This document shows, in pieces, positions 25,690 through 37,797 of a DNA stretch of 60,284 bases (its first letter is position 1; the number at the start of each line of letters is the position of its first letter). The position numbers were made by a program, and so were the translations under genes. Below the pieces are notes generated by a model. The model saw only the letters and a list, made by a program, of their open reading frames with translations. It made no database searches and had not been told where the DNA came from. Origin of the DNA: Acidovorax sp. (GTDB taxonomy: Bacteria; Pseudomonadota; Gammaproteobacteria; Burkholderiales; Burkholderiaceae_C); contig NZ_JADHVT010000013.1 in NCBI RefSeq assembly GCF_016783915.1, forward strand, positions 1-60,284, in the 5' to 3' direction.

Positions 25690-25747
25690 TTTTGGGCTGC
25701 AAGCGCTAGTGAATCATGTGCTGGCAGCTATGTAATTCATAGCAAAT
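25690..25747 (+). repeat. Short dispersed intergenic repeat, copy C
   Basis: This copy reads GGGCTGCAAGCGCTAGTGAA and then GCTGGCAGCTATGTAATTC. It lies inside the pmd operon, between the aldolase and the TTT binding-protein gene, and is related to copies at 2248, 11896, 30022 and 38404. Confidence 0.65.
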
Positions 25748-25763
25748 AGATTCTCTTCTCTCC

Positions 25764-26768
25764 ATGCGTTGTTCCGTGTCTCCCGTCTCCCTCTCCCGCC
25801 GTGCAGGCCTGGCTGTGGGCCTGGCCGCTGCCTTGGGCTGTGTGCCCCAGATCGCATCGGCGCAGGCGTTTCCGTCCAAGCCCGTGCGCATCATCACGCC
25901 GTTCCCCGTGGGCGGTGGCCCGGACGGTGTAGCCCGCCTCGTGGCCGATAAGCTGTCCAAGAGCTGGGGCCAACCCGTGGTGGTCGAGAACCGCCCCGGC
26001 GGCAACGGCTTCATCGCCATCGATGCGTTCAAGCGCGGCGCCAAGGACGGGCATGACCTGATCGTGCTCGACAACGTGCATCTGGCCGCCTACCCCAGCC
26101 TGTTCAAGAAGCTGCCGTACGACACGGCCAAGGACTTCGACACGCTGCTGCCGCTGTTCAAGACCTATTTCTTCTTCACGGTGGCCGCCAACAGCAAATA
26201 CAAAACCGTGGGCGACATCGTGGCCGACGCCAAGGCCAACCCCGGCAAACTCAACTACGGATCCTGGTCCATCGGCAACCCGGTGCACCTGGGCTCCGAG
26301 CTGTTCGAAAGCGCGACCGGCACGCAGATGGAGCATGTGCTCTACAAAGAGACCACGCAGCTCTACACCTCGGTCTCCACCGGCGAGCTTTCGTTTGCGC
26401 TGGGCAGCGCCGCCACCGCCGGGCCGCTGCAGCGCGCGGGCAAGCTGCGCTTTCTGGCCGTCACTGCGCCGCAGCGCCTGGCCAGCTTTCCGGATGTGCC
26501 CACCGTGGGCGAATCGGGTGGCCCCAAGGGCTTTGAGGTGACCGGCTGGAACGCCATCGCCGTGCCGCCCGGCCTGCCCGCAGCGGTCACCGACAAGATC
26601 CGCAAGGACATCGAGCAGGCCCTCGCCGGCGCCGATGTGCAGGAAAAGTTCAAGAGCTTTGGCTACGAGCCCTTCCCCACCACCCGAGCGCAGTTCGCCC
26701 AGTTCGTCAAGGACGAGAGCCAGCGCTTTGGCGAGGTGATCAAGAAGGCCAACGTGTCCCTCGACTGA
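25764..26768 (+). CDS. Bug/TctC-family substrate-binding protein inside the pmd operon
   Basis: This 334-residue exported binding protein has a signal peptide (LSRRAGLAVGLAAALGCV, cleavage near IASAQA) and the family opening FPSKPVRIITPFPVGGGPDG. It has no TctAB partners nearby. It sits between the aldolase and PDC hydrolase genes in an otherwise enzymatic operon, so its ligand is probably an aromatic acid or a pathway acid. A dispersed repeat lies just upstream. Confidence 0.9.
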   Translation: MRCSVSPVSLSRRAGLAVGLAAALGCVPQIASAQAFPSKPVRIITPFPVGGGPDGVARLVADKLSKSWGQPVVVENRPGGNGFIAIDAFKRGAKDGHDLIVLDNVHLAAYPSLFKKLPYDTAKDFDTLLPLFKTYFFFTVAANSKYKTVGDIVADAKANPGKLNYGSWSIGNPVHLGSELFESATGTQMEHVLYKETTQLYTSVSTGELSFALGSAATAGPLQRAGKLRFLAVTAPQRLASFPDVPTVGESGGPKGFEVTGWNAIAVPPGLPAAVTDKIRKDIEQALAGADVQEKFKSFGYEPFPTTRAQFAQFVKDESQRFGEVIKKANVSLD

Positions 26769-26803
26769 TCCGCGCCACCCCAAGCAACCAAGGACCCAAG
26801 CCC

Positions 26804-27733
26804 ATGAGCGAATTCACCAAGACCCCTGGCTGGTTGGACTGGTACGCCGGCCCCAGCAAGCCCCGCTTTCAGGTGCCTGCAGGCGCTGTGGACGCGCACT
26901 GCCACGTGTTCGGCCCCGGGGCCGAGTTTCCCTACGCGCCCGAGCGCAAGTACACGCCCTGCGACGCCAGCAAGCACCAGCTGTACGCGCTGCGCGACCA
27001 CCTGGGCTTTGCGCGCAACGTGGTGGTGCAGGCCACCTGCCACGGGGCCGACAACCGCGCCATGGTCGATGCGCTGGTCCACTCCGGCGGCAAGGCGCGT
27101 GGCGTGGCCACCGTCAAGCGCTCGGTCACGGACGAAGAGCTGCAGGCCATGCATGACGCTGGTGTGCGCGGTGTGCGCTTCAACTTCGTCAAGCGCCTGG
27201 TGGACTTCACACCCAAGGACGAGCTGATGGAGATTGCCGCACGCATCCACAAGCTGGGCTGGCACGTGGTGATCTACTTCGAGGCGGTGGACCTGCCCGA
27301 GCTGTGGGACTTCTTCACCGCACTGCCCACCACCGTGGTGGTGGACCACATGGGCCGCCCCGATGTGAACAAGCCTGTCGATGGGCCTGAGTTTGAGTTG
27401 TTCCTCAAGTTCATGCGCCAGCACCCCAATGTGTGGAGCAAGGTGAGCTGCCCCGAGCGCCTGTCTGTGACCGGCCCCAAGGCCCTGAACGGTGAACAGA
27501 ACGCCTACACCGACGTGATTCCGTTTGCCCGCCGTGTGGTGCAAGAGTTTCCCGACCGTGTGCTGTGGGGCACCGACTGGCCGCACCCCAACCTCAAGGA
27601 CCACATGCCCGACGACGGCCTGCTGGTGGACTTCATTCCGCACATTGCGCCCACGGCCGAGCTGCAGCACAAGCTCCTGGTGGACAACCCCATGCGCCTG
27701 TACTGGCCCGAAGAAGACACTGTGGAAGACTGA
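26804..27733 (+). CDS. pmdD: 2-pyrone-4,6-dicarboxylate hydrolase (LigI/PmdD type)
   Basis: This 309-residue amidohydrolase-superfamily lactonase opens 2-pyrone-4,6-dicarboxylate to 4-oxalomesaconate. Features are VDAHCHVFGPGAEFPYAPER at the N-terminus, TVVVDHMGRPDVNKP, VWSKVSCPERLS and the terminal WGTDWPHPNLKDHMPDDG, all typical of LigI. The dioxygenase alpha gene begins four bases after the stop. Confidence 0.93.
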   Translation: MSEFTKTPGWLDWYAGPSKPRFQVPAGAVDAHCHVFGPGAEFPYAPERKYTPCDASKHQLYALRDHLGFARNVVVQATCHGADNRAMVDALVHSGGKARGVATVKRSVTDEELQAMHDAGVRGVRFNFVKRLVDFTPKDELMEIAARIHKLGWHVVIYFEAVDLPELWDFFTALPTTVVVDHMGRPDVNKPVDGPEFELFLKFMRQHPNVWSKVSCPERLSVTGPKALNGEQNAYTDVIPFARRVVQEFPDRVLWGTDWPHPNLKDHMPDDGLLVDFIPHIAPTAELQHKLLVDNPMRLYWPEEDTVED

Positions 27734-27737
27734 CACC

Positions 27738-29047
<1,310 letters not shown>

Positions 29048-29060
29048 AAGGACACACACC

Positions 29061-30014
29061 ATGACCATCAAAGTCGCACTCGCAGGCGCTGGCGCCTTCG
29101 GCATCAAGCACCTGGACGGCATCAAGAACATCGACGGCGTCGAGGTCGTCTCCCTCATCAGCCGCGACCTGGCCAAGACCCAGGAAGTGGCCGACAAGTA
29201 CGGCATCCAGCACGTCACCACCAAGCTGGAAGACAGCCTGGCCATCAAGGAAGTGGACGCCGTGATCCTGTGCACGCCCACGCAGATGCACGCCAGCCAG
29301 ACCCTCGCCTGCCTGGAAGCCGGCAAGCACGTGCAGGTGGAGATCCCGCTGTGCGACGTGCTGGCCGATGGCGAGAAAGTCATCGCCCTGCAAAAGCAGA
29401 CCGGCCTGGTGGCCATGTGCGGCCACACCCGCCGCTTCAACCCCAGCCACCAGTACGTGCACCAAAAGATCACGGCGGGCGAGTTCAACATCCAGCAGAT
29501 GGATGTGCAGACCTACTTCTTCCGCCGCACCAACATGAACGCGCTAGGCCAGGCCCGCAGCTGGACGGACCACCTGCTGTGGCACCACGCTGCCCACACC
29601 GTGGACCTGTTCGCCTACCAGGCCGGCAGCCCCATCGTGAAGGCCAACGCCATCCAGGGCCCCATCCACCCCACGCTGGGCATCGCGATGGACATGAGCA
29701 TTCAGCTCAAGGCCGCCAACGGTGCGATCTGCACGCTGTCGCTCTCGTTCAACAACGACGGCCCGCTGGGCACCTTCTTCCGCTACATCGGCGATACGGC
29801 GACCTACATCGCGCGCTACGACGACCTGGTGAACGGCAAGGAAGAAAAGATCGACGTGAGCAAGGTGGATGTGAGCATGAACGGCATCGAGCTGCAGGAC
29901 CGCGAGTTCTTCGCCGCCATCAAGGAGGGCCGCGAGCCCAACGCCAGCGTGGCCCAGGTGCTGCCGTGCTACCAGGTGCTGCACGACCTGGAGCTGCAGC
30001 TCAACGCTGGCTGA
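29061..30014 (+). CDS. pmdC: 4-carboxy-2-hydroxymuconate-6-semialdehyde dehydrogenase (LigC/PmdC type)
   Basis: This 317-residue GFO/IDH/MocA-type NAD(P)-dependent dehydrogenase oxidises the ring-cleavage product, through its hemiacetal, to 2-pyrone-4,6-dicarboxylate. The nucleotide-binding opening is VALAGAGAFGIKHLDGIKN; other features are ILCTPTQMHASQTLACLEAG, HVQVEIPLCDVL and the HLLWHHAAHTVDLFAYQ substrate site. It is the last gene of the pmd operon; a dispersed repeat follows and no clear terminator was seen. Confidence 0.94.
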   Translation: MTIKVALAGAGAFGIKHLDGIKNIDGVEVVSLISRDLAKTQEVADKYGIQHVTTKLEDSLAIKEVDAVILCTPTQMHASQTLACLEAGKHVQVEIPLCDVLADGEKVIALQKQTGLVAMCGHTRRFNPSHQYVHQKITAGEFNIQQMDVQTYFFRRTNMNALGQARSWTDHLLWHHAAHTVDLFAYQAGSPIVKANAIQGPIHPTLGIAMDMSIQLKAANGAICTLSLSFNNDGPLGTFFRYIGDTATYIARYDDLVNGKEEKIDVSKVDVSMNGIELQDREFFAAIKEGREPNASVAQVLPCYQVLHDLELQLNAG

Positions 30015-30021
30015 TTTCAGG

Positions 30022-30076
30022 TCAAATCAGCCGGTAGCGCTGATAAATCATGTCCCGATAGCTATTAATTTGATAG
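30022..30076 (+). repeat. Short dispersed intergenic repeat, copy D
   Basis: This copy reads GTAGCGCTGATAAATCATG and then GATAGCTATTAATTTGATAG. It starts eight bases after the pmdC stop and is related to copies at 2248, 11896, 25690 and 38404. Confidence 0.6.
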
Positions 30077-30094
30077 CTATCGGCATTGACGCGT

Positions 30095-30240
30095 TCAGCG
30101 TGTTCCTACGCTGTCTCCGTGCGGGCGCAGTTCAGATTTGTGCTGGATGGTGCGAGACACCAGGCCGTAGTCCACCGCTTCTTTGGCCGGCGGCACGTAC
30201 AGCGGTGTGGCTGCCAAATGGCCTCGCATGGGTCCCCTGG
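30095..30240 (-). pseudogene. Possible ClpP-like C-terminal remnant
   Basis: A short minus-strand reading frame encodes PPAKEAVDYGLVSRTIQHKS. It resembles the conserved C-terminal EAVEYGLVDSILTHR region of ATP-dependent Clp protease proteolytic subunits. The rest of such a gene is missing; the preceding sequence is occupied by the end of the flavin monooxygenase gene. The match is by eye and short, so this may be coincidence. Confidence 0.25.
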
Positions 30241-30246
30241 GATGGC

Positions 30247-31578
30247 TCAGTCTGTGGCCACGCGCTGCCCCAGCGCAATGGTGGGCGGTGCCGCATTCAG
30301 CGTCTCGATCGCAAAGCCCGCCGCCGCCTTGTAGCGGGCCATGAAGGCCTCGCGCTCCTCGCGCGGCAGCACGTCGTCTATGTGATCGAAGACCCCGCCA
30401 CAGCGCTCGTCCACCAGCCCCAGCAGGCCAAAGGGGCCAGAGCCCCGGTTGCGCAGCACCAGCGCCGAGATGTCCTTGCACAGCTTGTCGTCGTAGGCGC
30501 GCAGTGCCTGCGGGCCCACGCCATGCGCCACCAGCTGCGCCCCCAGCACACGCGCATCCACAATGGCCTGGCTCGCACCGTTGGAGCCCACGGGGTACAT
30601 CACGTGCGCTGCATCACCCAGCAGTGCCACGCGGCCATCCACCCAGGTGGGCACGGGGTCGCGGTCGATCATGGGGTACTCGAAGATGTCCTTGGCGCCG
30701 CGCAGCATGGCGGGCACATCCAGCCAGCTGTAGTTCCAGCCCTCGAAGTGGTGGATGAACTCCTCCAGCGCCACGCGCCGGTTCCAGTCGCCTTGCTGCC
30801 AGCCGCCCTGGTTGTCCACGGTGATCTCGGCGATCCAGTTGATGGTGGCCAGGCCCGTGGCCGGGTCGGGCGGCGTGATGGGGTAGAACACCACGCGGTG
30901 CCGCAGCGAGCCCACGCCCACGAACGACGCGCCCGTGCGCACCGGCACACCCGGCGTGGTGCCGCGCCACATGATGGCGCCGCCCCACTGGATGGGCGGC
31001 TGGGTGGGGTGCATCTGCGACCGCACGGCCGAGTGCAGGCCATCGGCGGCCACCAGCAGCGAGCCGGCCACTTCCCGGCGCTCACCGCTCCGGGTTTCGA
31101 TGAGTGCGGTCACGCCGTCGGCATCCTGCCGATAGCCCACCACGCGCTGCCCCAGCTGCACGGCGCCGTCGCCCAGGCGTTCTTTCACGGCATTGACTAG
31201 CATCATCTGCAGTTGGCCACGGTGCACCGAATACTGCGGCCAGTGGTAGCCTGCCTGCAGGCCGCGTGGCTCGGCGTATACCTCGTTCCCGTTGCGGCCT
31301 ACCAGCGCCCATTCGCGCGCCTGCAGGCCGATGGTGTCCAGCACATCGTTGCCAAAACCGAGGTCGTGCAGTTCCCGCACGGCGTTGGCCTGCAGATTGA
31401 TGCCCACGCCCAGCGGCAGCAACTCTGGCACCGATTCATAGACGATGCAGGGCACGCCGATCTGGTGCAGGGTGAGGGCGGTGGCCATGCCACCGATACC
31501 GCCGCCGGCAATCAGCACGGGGCGGGGCGAAGAGGTGTGTGAAGTAGTAGGTGCGCCAGACATGCCTAGATTGTCCAT
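30247..31578 (-). CDS. FAD-dependent aromatic-ring-type monooxygenase
   Basis: This 443-residue group A flavin monooxygenase has the FAD dinucleotide fold PVLIAGGGIGGMATALTLHQ, a middle VAADGLHSAVRSQMHP and the GD motif VALLGDAAHVMYPVGSNGAS. Such enzymes hydroxylate aromatic or related substrates with NAD(P)H. The sequence most resembles flavin-dependent oxidoreductases of the phenazine or salicylate hydroxylase kind. An internal start at 31563 (MSGAPTT) is possible. It converges on the pmd operon, and it could prepare an aromatic substrate for that pathway, though its substrate cannot be read from sequence. Confidence 0.85.
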   Translation of the reverse strand: MDNLGMSGAPTTSHTSSPRPVLIAGGGIGGMATALTLHQIGVPCIVYESVPELLPLGVGINLQANAVRELHDLGFGNDVLDTIGLQAREWALVGRNGNEVYAEPRGLQAGYHWPQYSVHRGQLQMMLVNAVKERLGDGAVQLGQRVVGYRQDADGVTALIETRSGERREVAGSLLVAADGLHSAVRSQMHPTQPPIQWGGAIMWRGTTPGVPVRTGASFVGVGSLRHRVVFYPITPPDPATGLATINWIAEITVDNQGGWQQGDWNRRVALEEFIHHFEGWNYSWLDVPAMLRGAKDIFEYPMIDRDPVPTWVDGRVALLGDAAHVMYPVGSNGASQAIVDARVLGAQLVAHGVGPQALRAYDDKLCKDISALVLRNRGSGPFGLLGLVDERCGGVFDHIDDVLPREEREAFMARYKAAAGFAIETLNAAPPTIALGQRVATD

Positions 31579-31840
31579 GCAATGACCGAAGGCAATGGGC
31601 GCGGATGCCGCTGGCGATATCAGCTAACTGTTTTGTAGCGGGAAGCGCCCGTTCCGTCCGAACTTTCCGGCCTGTCCGAGTCGTTTTGCGATCTCTGGGC
31701 GTCCCCCGGTTTCAAGGGCCTCACCAGCGCCATGAGAGCCCCGTCAGTGGCAGCGGCACGCCGATGCCCACCAACGACCACCCATCCCGTGTCCCGGCCC
31801 GCCCGGGGGCTGGACACTGGCATGGCGCAGCAGGTGCCGT

Positions 31841-32950
31841 TCATCGCGCGGCTTCGCTTGTGACGCCAAGGGCCTGCACACCGAGTGTCGCGGCTTCAAT
31901 GGCGCCAGCGACATAGCCCGAGAACTGGGGTGACCACTCGCTGGCGACGCCCCAAATCCGGTGCGCCCAAGGGCCTTCAGCGGGATGAGACGGCGGCGCT
32001 GTGCCGTGGTGGCCAGCAGCGTTGGCATCGGCCGGGGTGGCCGTGTCGGGATCTTGGGCCCAGTCCTTCAAAAACTCGTGGCTCGGTTGGCCAGCCTGGT
32101 GCCCGAACAATCGTTCGAGTTGCGCTCGGCAATGCGCCTTGAGGGTTTCCTCAGACATGCGACTTCTGTGAGGCGCTGAAAGCCCCAGAAACCCGAACAA
32201 CGCGGCAGGTCCGCCGGGTGCTGAGGCATCGTGGATCTCGACCATCGGACCCACAGCGCTGCGTGCCTGGCCGGACAGGCCTTGTTCGCGCCAGAACGGC
32301 GTGTCGTAGACAGCCAGGTATTTGGAATGGGGTGCCATCCAGGTCGGGGTGTTGCGCCAGGCTTGCAGCAAACCCGGCGGTAACTCGGGTGTGAAGTGGA
32401 TTCGGTGGATGGCCAACCGAGGGGGAATCGCCAGCAACACCCGATCCGCACGGTACACGCTGGATTCACCATGGCCATCTTGGGCGTGAACTTCAACCTG
32501 TGTCCCCTCTTGAACGAGGCGGTGCACAGTCTGGCCCATGATGAGTCGCTGAGGATCACAACCCTGTCGTATGGCATCCACCAGAGCTGTCATACCCCCC
32601 ACCACACGCATCGACACGGGAGAGGACGGATAGCCTCGAACACGGGCCGGCAGCCCATCCAGCGAACGTTCGATCACGGTGTCGCCGGCTTCGTGCTGAG
32701 CGAAGACCTCCAACCCCAGTTCATCAATCCGTTGGGCGAGCTGCGTCTGAAAGTCGGGCCAGAACCACGTCGGTCCGAGGTCGAAGCGGTGGTTGTGGAT
32801 GCCACCGCTCACCGTCGCCGACGCGATGCGTCCACCCCAGCCGGTCCGGGATTCCAGAAGCCGGTAGTCCTTGCCTTGCTGCTGCAGCAGATGGGCGGCA
32901 TACAAACCGCTGAGACCACCGCCAACGATCAGTGTTTCGGTGGTTCTCAT
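31841..32950 (-). CDS. Flavin-containing amine oxidase-like protein
   Basis: This 369-residue FAD protein of the monoamine oxidase superfamily has a dinucleotide fold TLIVGGGLSGLYAAHLLQQQ, the second motif ESRTGWGGRIAS, a FDLGPTWFWPD block and a C-terminal EWSPQFSGYVAGAIEA stretch in the usual FAD-binding position. It is shorter than typical amine oxidases (about 450 residues). Codon use is visibly less GC-biased than in its neighbours, and the flanking gaps (262 and 391 bases) contain no recognisable gene, so transfer is possible. The substrate is unknown. Confidence 0.75.
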   Translation of the reverse strand: MRTTETLIVGGGLSGLYAAHLLQQQGKDYRLLESRTGWGGRIASATVSGGIHNHRFDLGPTWFWPDFQTQLAQRIDELGLEVFAQHEAGDTVIERSLDGLPARVRGYPSSPVSMRVVGGMTALVDAIRQGCDPQRLIMGQTVHRLVQEGTQVEVHAQDGHGESSVYRADRVLLAIPPRLAIHRIHFTPELPPGLLQAWRNTPTWMAPHSKYLAVYDTPFWREQGLSGQARSAVGPMVEIHDASAPGGPAALFGFLGLSAPHRSRMSEETLKAHCRAQLERLFGHQAGQPSHEFLKDWAQDPDTATPADANAAGHHGTAPPSHPAEGPWAHRIWGVASEWSPQFSGYVAGAIEAATLGVQALGVTSEAAR

Positions 32951-33341
32951 GGTGTTGAAGAAGCCAAATCCGTATGGCTTTGACCGATGTCAGCTGCTTC
33001 AGATGGACTGGAGCGATGCATGGGTGATGTCGGTTGATCTTTTGCAGGCATTTTCGAGGCGCTCGAAGAGAGCGGCCATATTGTGGTGCCCCGTGGGGGA
33101 ATATGCGCCCCATGCCGCCAATGGGCCTTCAGCTCCATGGATCATTGTGGAGGCCGTTCACCTCTCGCAATCCTGACGGGCCTGTCGCCCAAGCCAAAGC
33201 CGTTGCCATAACGACACCTCCCACCGCGTAGTGCATCGACAGGCTGGATGCATTGGTGAGCGTCTACCCTGGCTTGGCTTGGCTTCTGGCGCCAAGCCCG
33301 ACCCACCCGCCGGGTTGCCGCGCTTGCCGTAAGCTTGCGGC
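32951..33341. other. 391-base region without a recognised gene
   Basis: This is the divergent region between the amine-oxidase-like gene (minus) and the aldo/keto reductase gene (plus). No reading frame resembles a known protein and no convincing promoter, terminator or repeat was seen. Base composition is lower in GC than the flanks, as for the amine oxidase gene. Confidence 0.5.
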
Positions 33342-34352
33342 ATGCAACAAAGAACTCTTGGACCTTTCTCCGTCTCGGCCATCGGCCTGGGCTGCATGAA
33401 CCTGTCGCACGCCTACGGCGCGCCGGTGTCTGCCGAGCAGGGCGAGCGCGTGCTGCTGGCCGCGCTCGATGCGGGCGTGACACTGTTCGACACCGCAACG
33501 CTCTACGGCTTTGGCGCCAACGAGACCCTGGTGGGCCGTGTGCTGAAGCCCCACCGCAACCGCTTCACCCTGGCCAGCAAATGCGGCATGCAGGGCGTGG
33601 ATGTGAACGGCGACGGCAAGCTGGTGCGCGTGATCGACGGCCGCCCCGCTACGCTGCGCCAGACCTGCGAAGACAGCCTGCGCCGCTTGCAGACCGATGT
33701 GATCGACCTGTACTACCTGCACCGCTGGGACAAGACGGTGCCCATTGAAGACAGCGTGGGCGCGCTGGCCGACCTGGTGCGCGCGGGCAAGATCCGCAGC
33801 ATCGGCCTGTCGGAGGTGTCGGCCGCCACGCTGCGCCGGGCGCATGCGGTACACCCCATTGCGGCGGTGCAGACCGAGTATTCGCTGTGGACGCGCAACC
33901 CCGAGATTGCAGTGCTGGACGCCTGCCGCGAACTGGGCGTGGCGTTTGTGGCCTTCAGCCCGGTGGCGCGTGGCTTTCTGTGTGGCGATCTGCGCGATGT
34001 GACCACGCTCGACGCCAAGGACATCCGCCGCACCATGCCGCGTTTTGCGCCCGACAACTATGCGGCCAACCTGAAGCTGATGGATGGCTACCGTGCCATT
34101 GCCCAGGAGGTGGGTTGCTCGCTGGCGCAGCTGGCCATTGCATGGCTGCTGCACAAGGGCGAGCACATCATTCCCATCCCCGGAACGACGAGCGTGGAAC
34201 ATTTGCACGACGACCTCGGCGCTGTCAACGTGCAGCTGGATGCCGCAACCCTGCAACGCGTGGAGGCACTGATCAATGAGCGCACGGTGGTAGGCGGCCG
34301 TTACAACGCGCAGAGCGCGAGCGAAGTGGATACAGAGACTTTCCCTGGCTGA
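33342..34352 (+). CDS. Aldo/keto reductase
   Basis: This 336-residue NADPH-dependent oxidoreductase has a TIM-barrel fold. The catalytic tetrad is visible as Asp in GVTLFDTATLYG, Tyr in the same stretch, Lys in FTLASKCGM and His in DLYYLHRWDK. The cofactor end carries IIPIPGTTSVEHLHDDLGAV. It resembles the AKR families that reduce aldehydes or ketones of broad range. It stands alone and converges on gapA, with a terminator between them. Confidence 0.92.
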   Translation: MQQRTLGPFSVSAIGLGCMNLSHAYGAPVSAEQGERVLLAALDAGVTLFDTATLYGFGANETLVGRVLKPHRNRFTLASKCGMQGVDVNGDGKLVRVIDGRPATLRQTCEDSLRRLQTDVIDLYYLHRWDKTVPIEDSVGALADLVRAGKIRSIGLSEVSAATLRRAHAVHPIAAVQTEYSLWTRNPEIAVLDACRELGVAFVAFSPVARGFLCGDLRDVTTLDAKDIRRTMPRFAPDNYAANLKLMDGYRAIAQEVGCSLAQLAIAWLLHKGEHIIPIPGTTSVEHLHDDLGAVNVQLDAATLQRVEALINERTVVGGRYNAQSASEVDTETFPG

Positions 34353-34402
34353 GGGCGTCCAGACAGGGGGTGGCGAGGGGTAGGTGCCGCCCCCGCAGCC
34401 GC

Positions 34403-34436
34403 AAAAAAGCCGGTGGCCCTTGCGGGCGACCGGCTT
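34403..34436 (-). terminator. Rho-independent terminator of gapA
   Basis: On the minus strand AAGCCGGT pairs with ACCGGCTT (34407-34414 with 34429-34436), with further pairing in the loop. It is followed by a run of T. It lies 60 bases after the gapA stop and also close to the end of the convergent aldo/keto reductase gene. Confidence 0.85.
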
Positions 34437-34496
34437 GAACAAGGTCGCTGTTGCTAGCGTACCTTCATTCTCAAAAGCGGTATGGCTTGCGATGGA

Positions 34497-35567
<1,071 letters not shown>

Positions 35568-35586
35568 TCAGCGGGCGGGAGGGGAC

Positions 35587-37674
35587 TCAGTGGGCCTTGG
35601 CCTTCTTGGCGGGCTTCAGGCGTGCAGCGCCGATGGCCACCAGCACGGCATCGGCCACGTTCTCTTCGGTGAAACCGAAGTGCTTGAACAGCACGGGCGC
35701 AGGGGCCGATTCGCCGTAGGTGTCGATGCCCACCACGGCAGCGCAGCCGTACTTCCACCAGCCGTCGGTCACGCCCATTTCCACGGCCACGCGGGGCACG
35801 CCGGCGGGCAGCACGCTGCTCTTGTACTTGGCGTCTTCGCGGTCGAAGGTCGTGGTGCTGGGCATGGAGACCACGCGCACGCCGATCTTCTTGTCGGCCA
35901 GCAGGCGCTGGGCCTTGAGGGCCAGCTGCACTTCAGAGCCTGTGGCGATGATCACGGCCACGGGCTTCTTCTTGATGCCCACATCGGCAGGCTCGCTCAG
36001 TACATAGGCGCCGCGCGAGATGTCGCCCAGGTCGCGCTTGGGGGCATAAGGCAGGTTCTGGCGCGACAGGGCCAGCACGGTGGGCTTGTTGCGGTTGGAG
36101 AGGGCCACGCTCCAGGCCACGGCGGTTTCGGCCGTGTCGGCAGGGCGCCAGACGTCCAGGTTGGGGATCAGGCGCAGGCTGGCCACGTGCTCGATGGATT
36201 GGTGCGTGGGGCCATCTTCGCCCAGGCCAATGGAGTCGTGCGTGAACACGTGGATCACGCGCTGCTTCATCAGCGCGGCCATGCGGATGGCGTTGCGGCT
36301 GTAGTCGCTGAACGTGAGGAAGGTACCGCCGTAGGGGATGAAGCCGCCATGCAGCGCCACGCCGTTCATGATGGCGGCCATGCCGAATTCGCGCACGCCG
36401 TAGTTGATGTGGCGGCCGCCGATCTTCTGGCCGTTTTCCAGCGTGGTCTGCACCACGTTACCCTGCATGTCAAAACGCAGGTTTGGTGTGCTCTTGGTGT
36501 TGGTCAGGTTGGAGCCGGTCAGGTCGGCGCTGCCGCCCAGCAGTTCGGGCAGCGCAGCGGTGAAGGCTTCCAGGGCCAGCTGGCTGGCCTTGCGGCTGGC
36601 TACGGTCTCGCCCTTGGTGTGCGCGGCCACTACGGTGTCCACGGCCACTTGCGCAAAGTTGGCGGGCAGGTCGCCCTGCATGCGGCGGGTGTATTCGGCA
36701 GCCAGCTCGGGGAAGGCTGCGCTGTAGGCCGCAAAACGTTCGTTCCAGGTAGCCTCAGCGGCGGCGCCTGTGGCCTTGGCGTCCCAGCCAGCGTACACCT
36801 CTTCAGGGATCACGAAGGGCTCGCTGGTCCAGCCCAGGGCTTCGCGCGTGAGCTTGATTTCTTCGGCGCCCAGAGGTTCGCCGTGGGCCTTGGCCGTGTT
36901 CACGCGGTTGGGGCTGCCCTTGCCGATGTGCGTCTTGCACACGATGAGCGTGGGGCGCTCGGTCTGCTTCTTGGCTTCTTCGATGGCGGCGGCCACCTTG
37001 TCAGCATCGTGGCCATCGATGGGGCCAATCACGTTCCAGCCGCTGGCCACAAAACGCAGGGGGGTGTTGTCGGCAAACCAGGGCAGCACCTGGCCGTCGA
37101 TGGAGATGCCGTTGTCGTCGTACAGGGCGACCAGCTTGTTCAGCTTCCAGGCGCCGGCCAGCGAGATCGCCTCCTGGCTGATGCCTTCCATCAGGCAGCC
37201 GTCGCCCAGGAACACAAACGTGTTGTGGTCCACCACGGCATGGCCTTCGCGGTTGAATTCGGCGGCCAGCAGCTTTTCAGCCAGTGCAAAACCCACAGCA
37301 TTGGTGATGCCCTGGCCCAGCGGGCCGGTGGTGGTCTCCACGCCGGGGGTCACGCCCACTTCGGGGTGGCCGGCGGTCTTGCTGTGCAGCTGGCGGAAGT
37401 TCTTCAGCTCGCTCATCGGCAGGTCGTAGCCAGACAGGTGCAGCAGCGCGTACAGCAGCATGGAGCCGTGGCCGTTGGAGAGCACAAACCGGTCGCGGTC
37501 AAACCACTGGGGGTTGGTGGGGTTGTGCTTGAGATGGCGGCTCCACAGTGCCACGGCCATGTCGGCCATGCCCATGGGGGCGCCGGGGTGGCCGGAGTTG
37601 GCTTGTTGAACGGCGTCCATGGCCAATGCGCGGATCGCATTTGCCATCTGTTGGGATTGCTGGGTGTTGGCCAT
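35587..37674 (-). CDS. tkt: Transketolase
   Basis: This 695-residue thiamine diphosphate enzyme exchanges two-carbon units in the pentose phosphate pathway. The start at 37674 gives [20 protein letters not shown]. The diphosphate-binding motif runs from [14 protein letters not shown] to [28 protein letters not shown] and [19 protein letters not shown] are conserved cofactor and substrate-site blocks. A long plus-strand frame overlaps it but shows no protein features and is a shadow. The gene is divergent from speD with a 123-base gap that should carry both promoters. Confidence 0.97.
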   Translation of the reverse strand: MANTQQSQQMANAIRALAMDAVQQANSGHPGAPMGMADMAVALWSRHLKHNPTNPQWFDRDRFVLSNGHGSMLLYALLHLSGYDLPMSELKNFRQLHSKTAGHPEVGVTPGVETTTGPLGQGITNAVGFALAEKLLAAEFNREGHAVVDHNTFVFLGDGCLMEGISQEAISLAGAWKLNKLVALYDDNGISIDGQVLPWFADNTPLRFVASGWNVIGPIDGHDADKVAAAIEEAKKQTERPTLIVCKTHIGKGSPNRVNTAKAHGEPLGAEEIKLTREALGWTSEPFVIPEEVYAGWDAKATGAAAEATWNERFAAYSAAFPELAAEYTRRMQGDLPANFAQVAVDTVVAAHTKGETVASRKASQLALEAFTAALPELLGGSADLTGSNLTNTKSTPNLRFDMQGNVVQTTLENGQKIGGRHINYGVREFGMAAIMNGVALHGGFIPYGGTFLTFSDYSRNAIRMAALMKQRVIHVFTHDSIGLGEDGPTHQSIEHVASLRLIPNLDVWRPADTAETAVAWSVALSNRNKPTVLALSRQNLPYAPKRDLGDISRGAYVLSEPADVGIKKKPVAVIIATGSEVQLALKAQRLLADKKIGVRVVSMPSTTTFDREDAKYKSSVLPAGVPRVAVEMGVTDGWWKYGCAAVVGIDTYGESAPAPVLFKHFGFTEENVADAVLVAIGAARLKPAKKAKAH

Positions 37675-37797
37675 GGGGGGAGGGTTCAGGGTGGGTGAGT
37701 CGGGGGAAACCCGGCATTTTACCGGGGCGGCTTTCGCCCGCCTGAATTCGCGGCCTGCGGGCCCGGTGTGCCACCACAATGCACTACAGTGCGGCCC

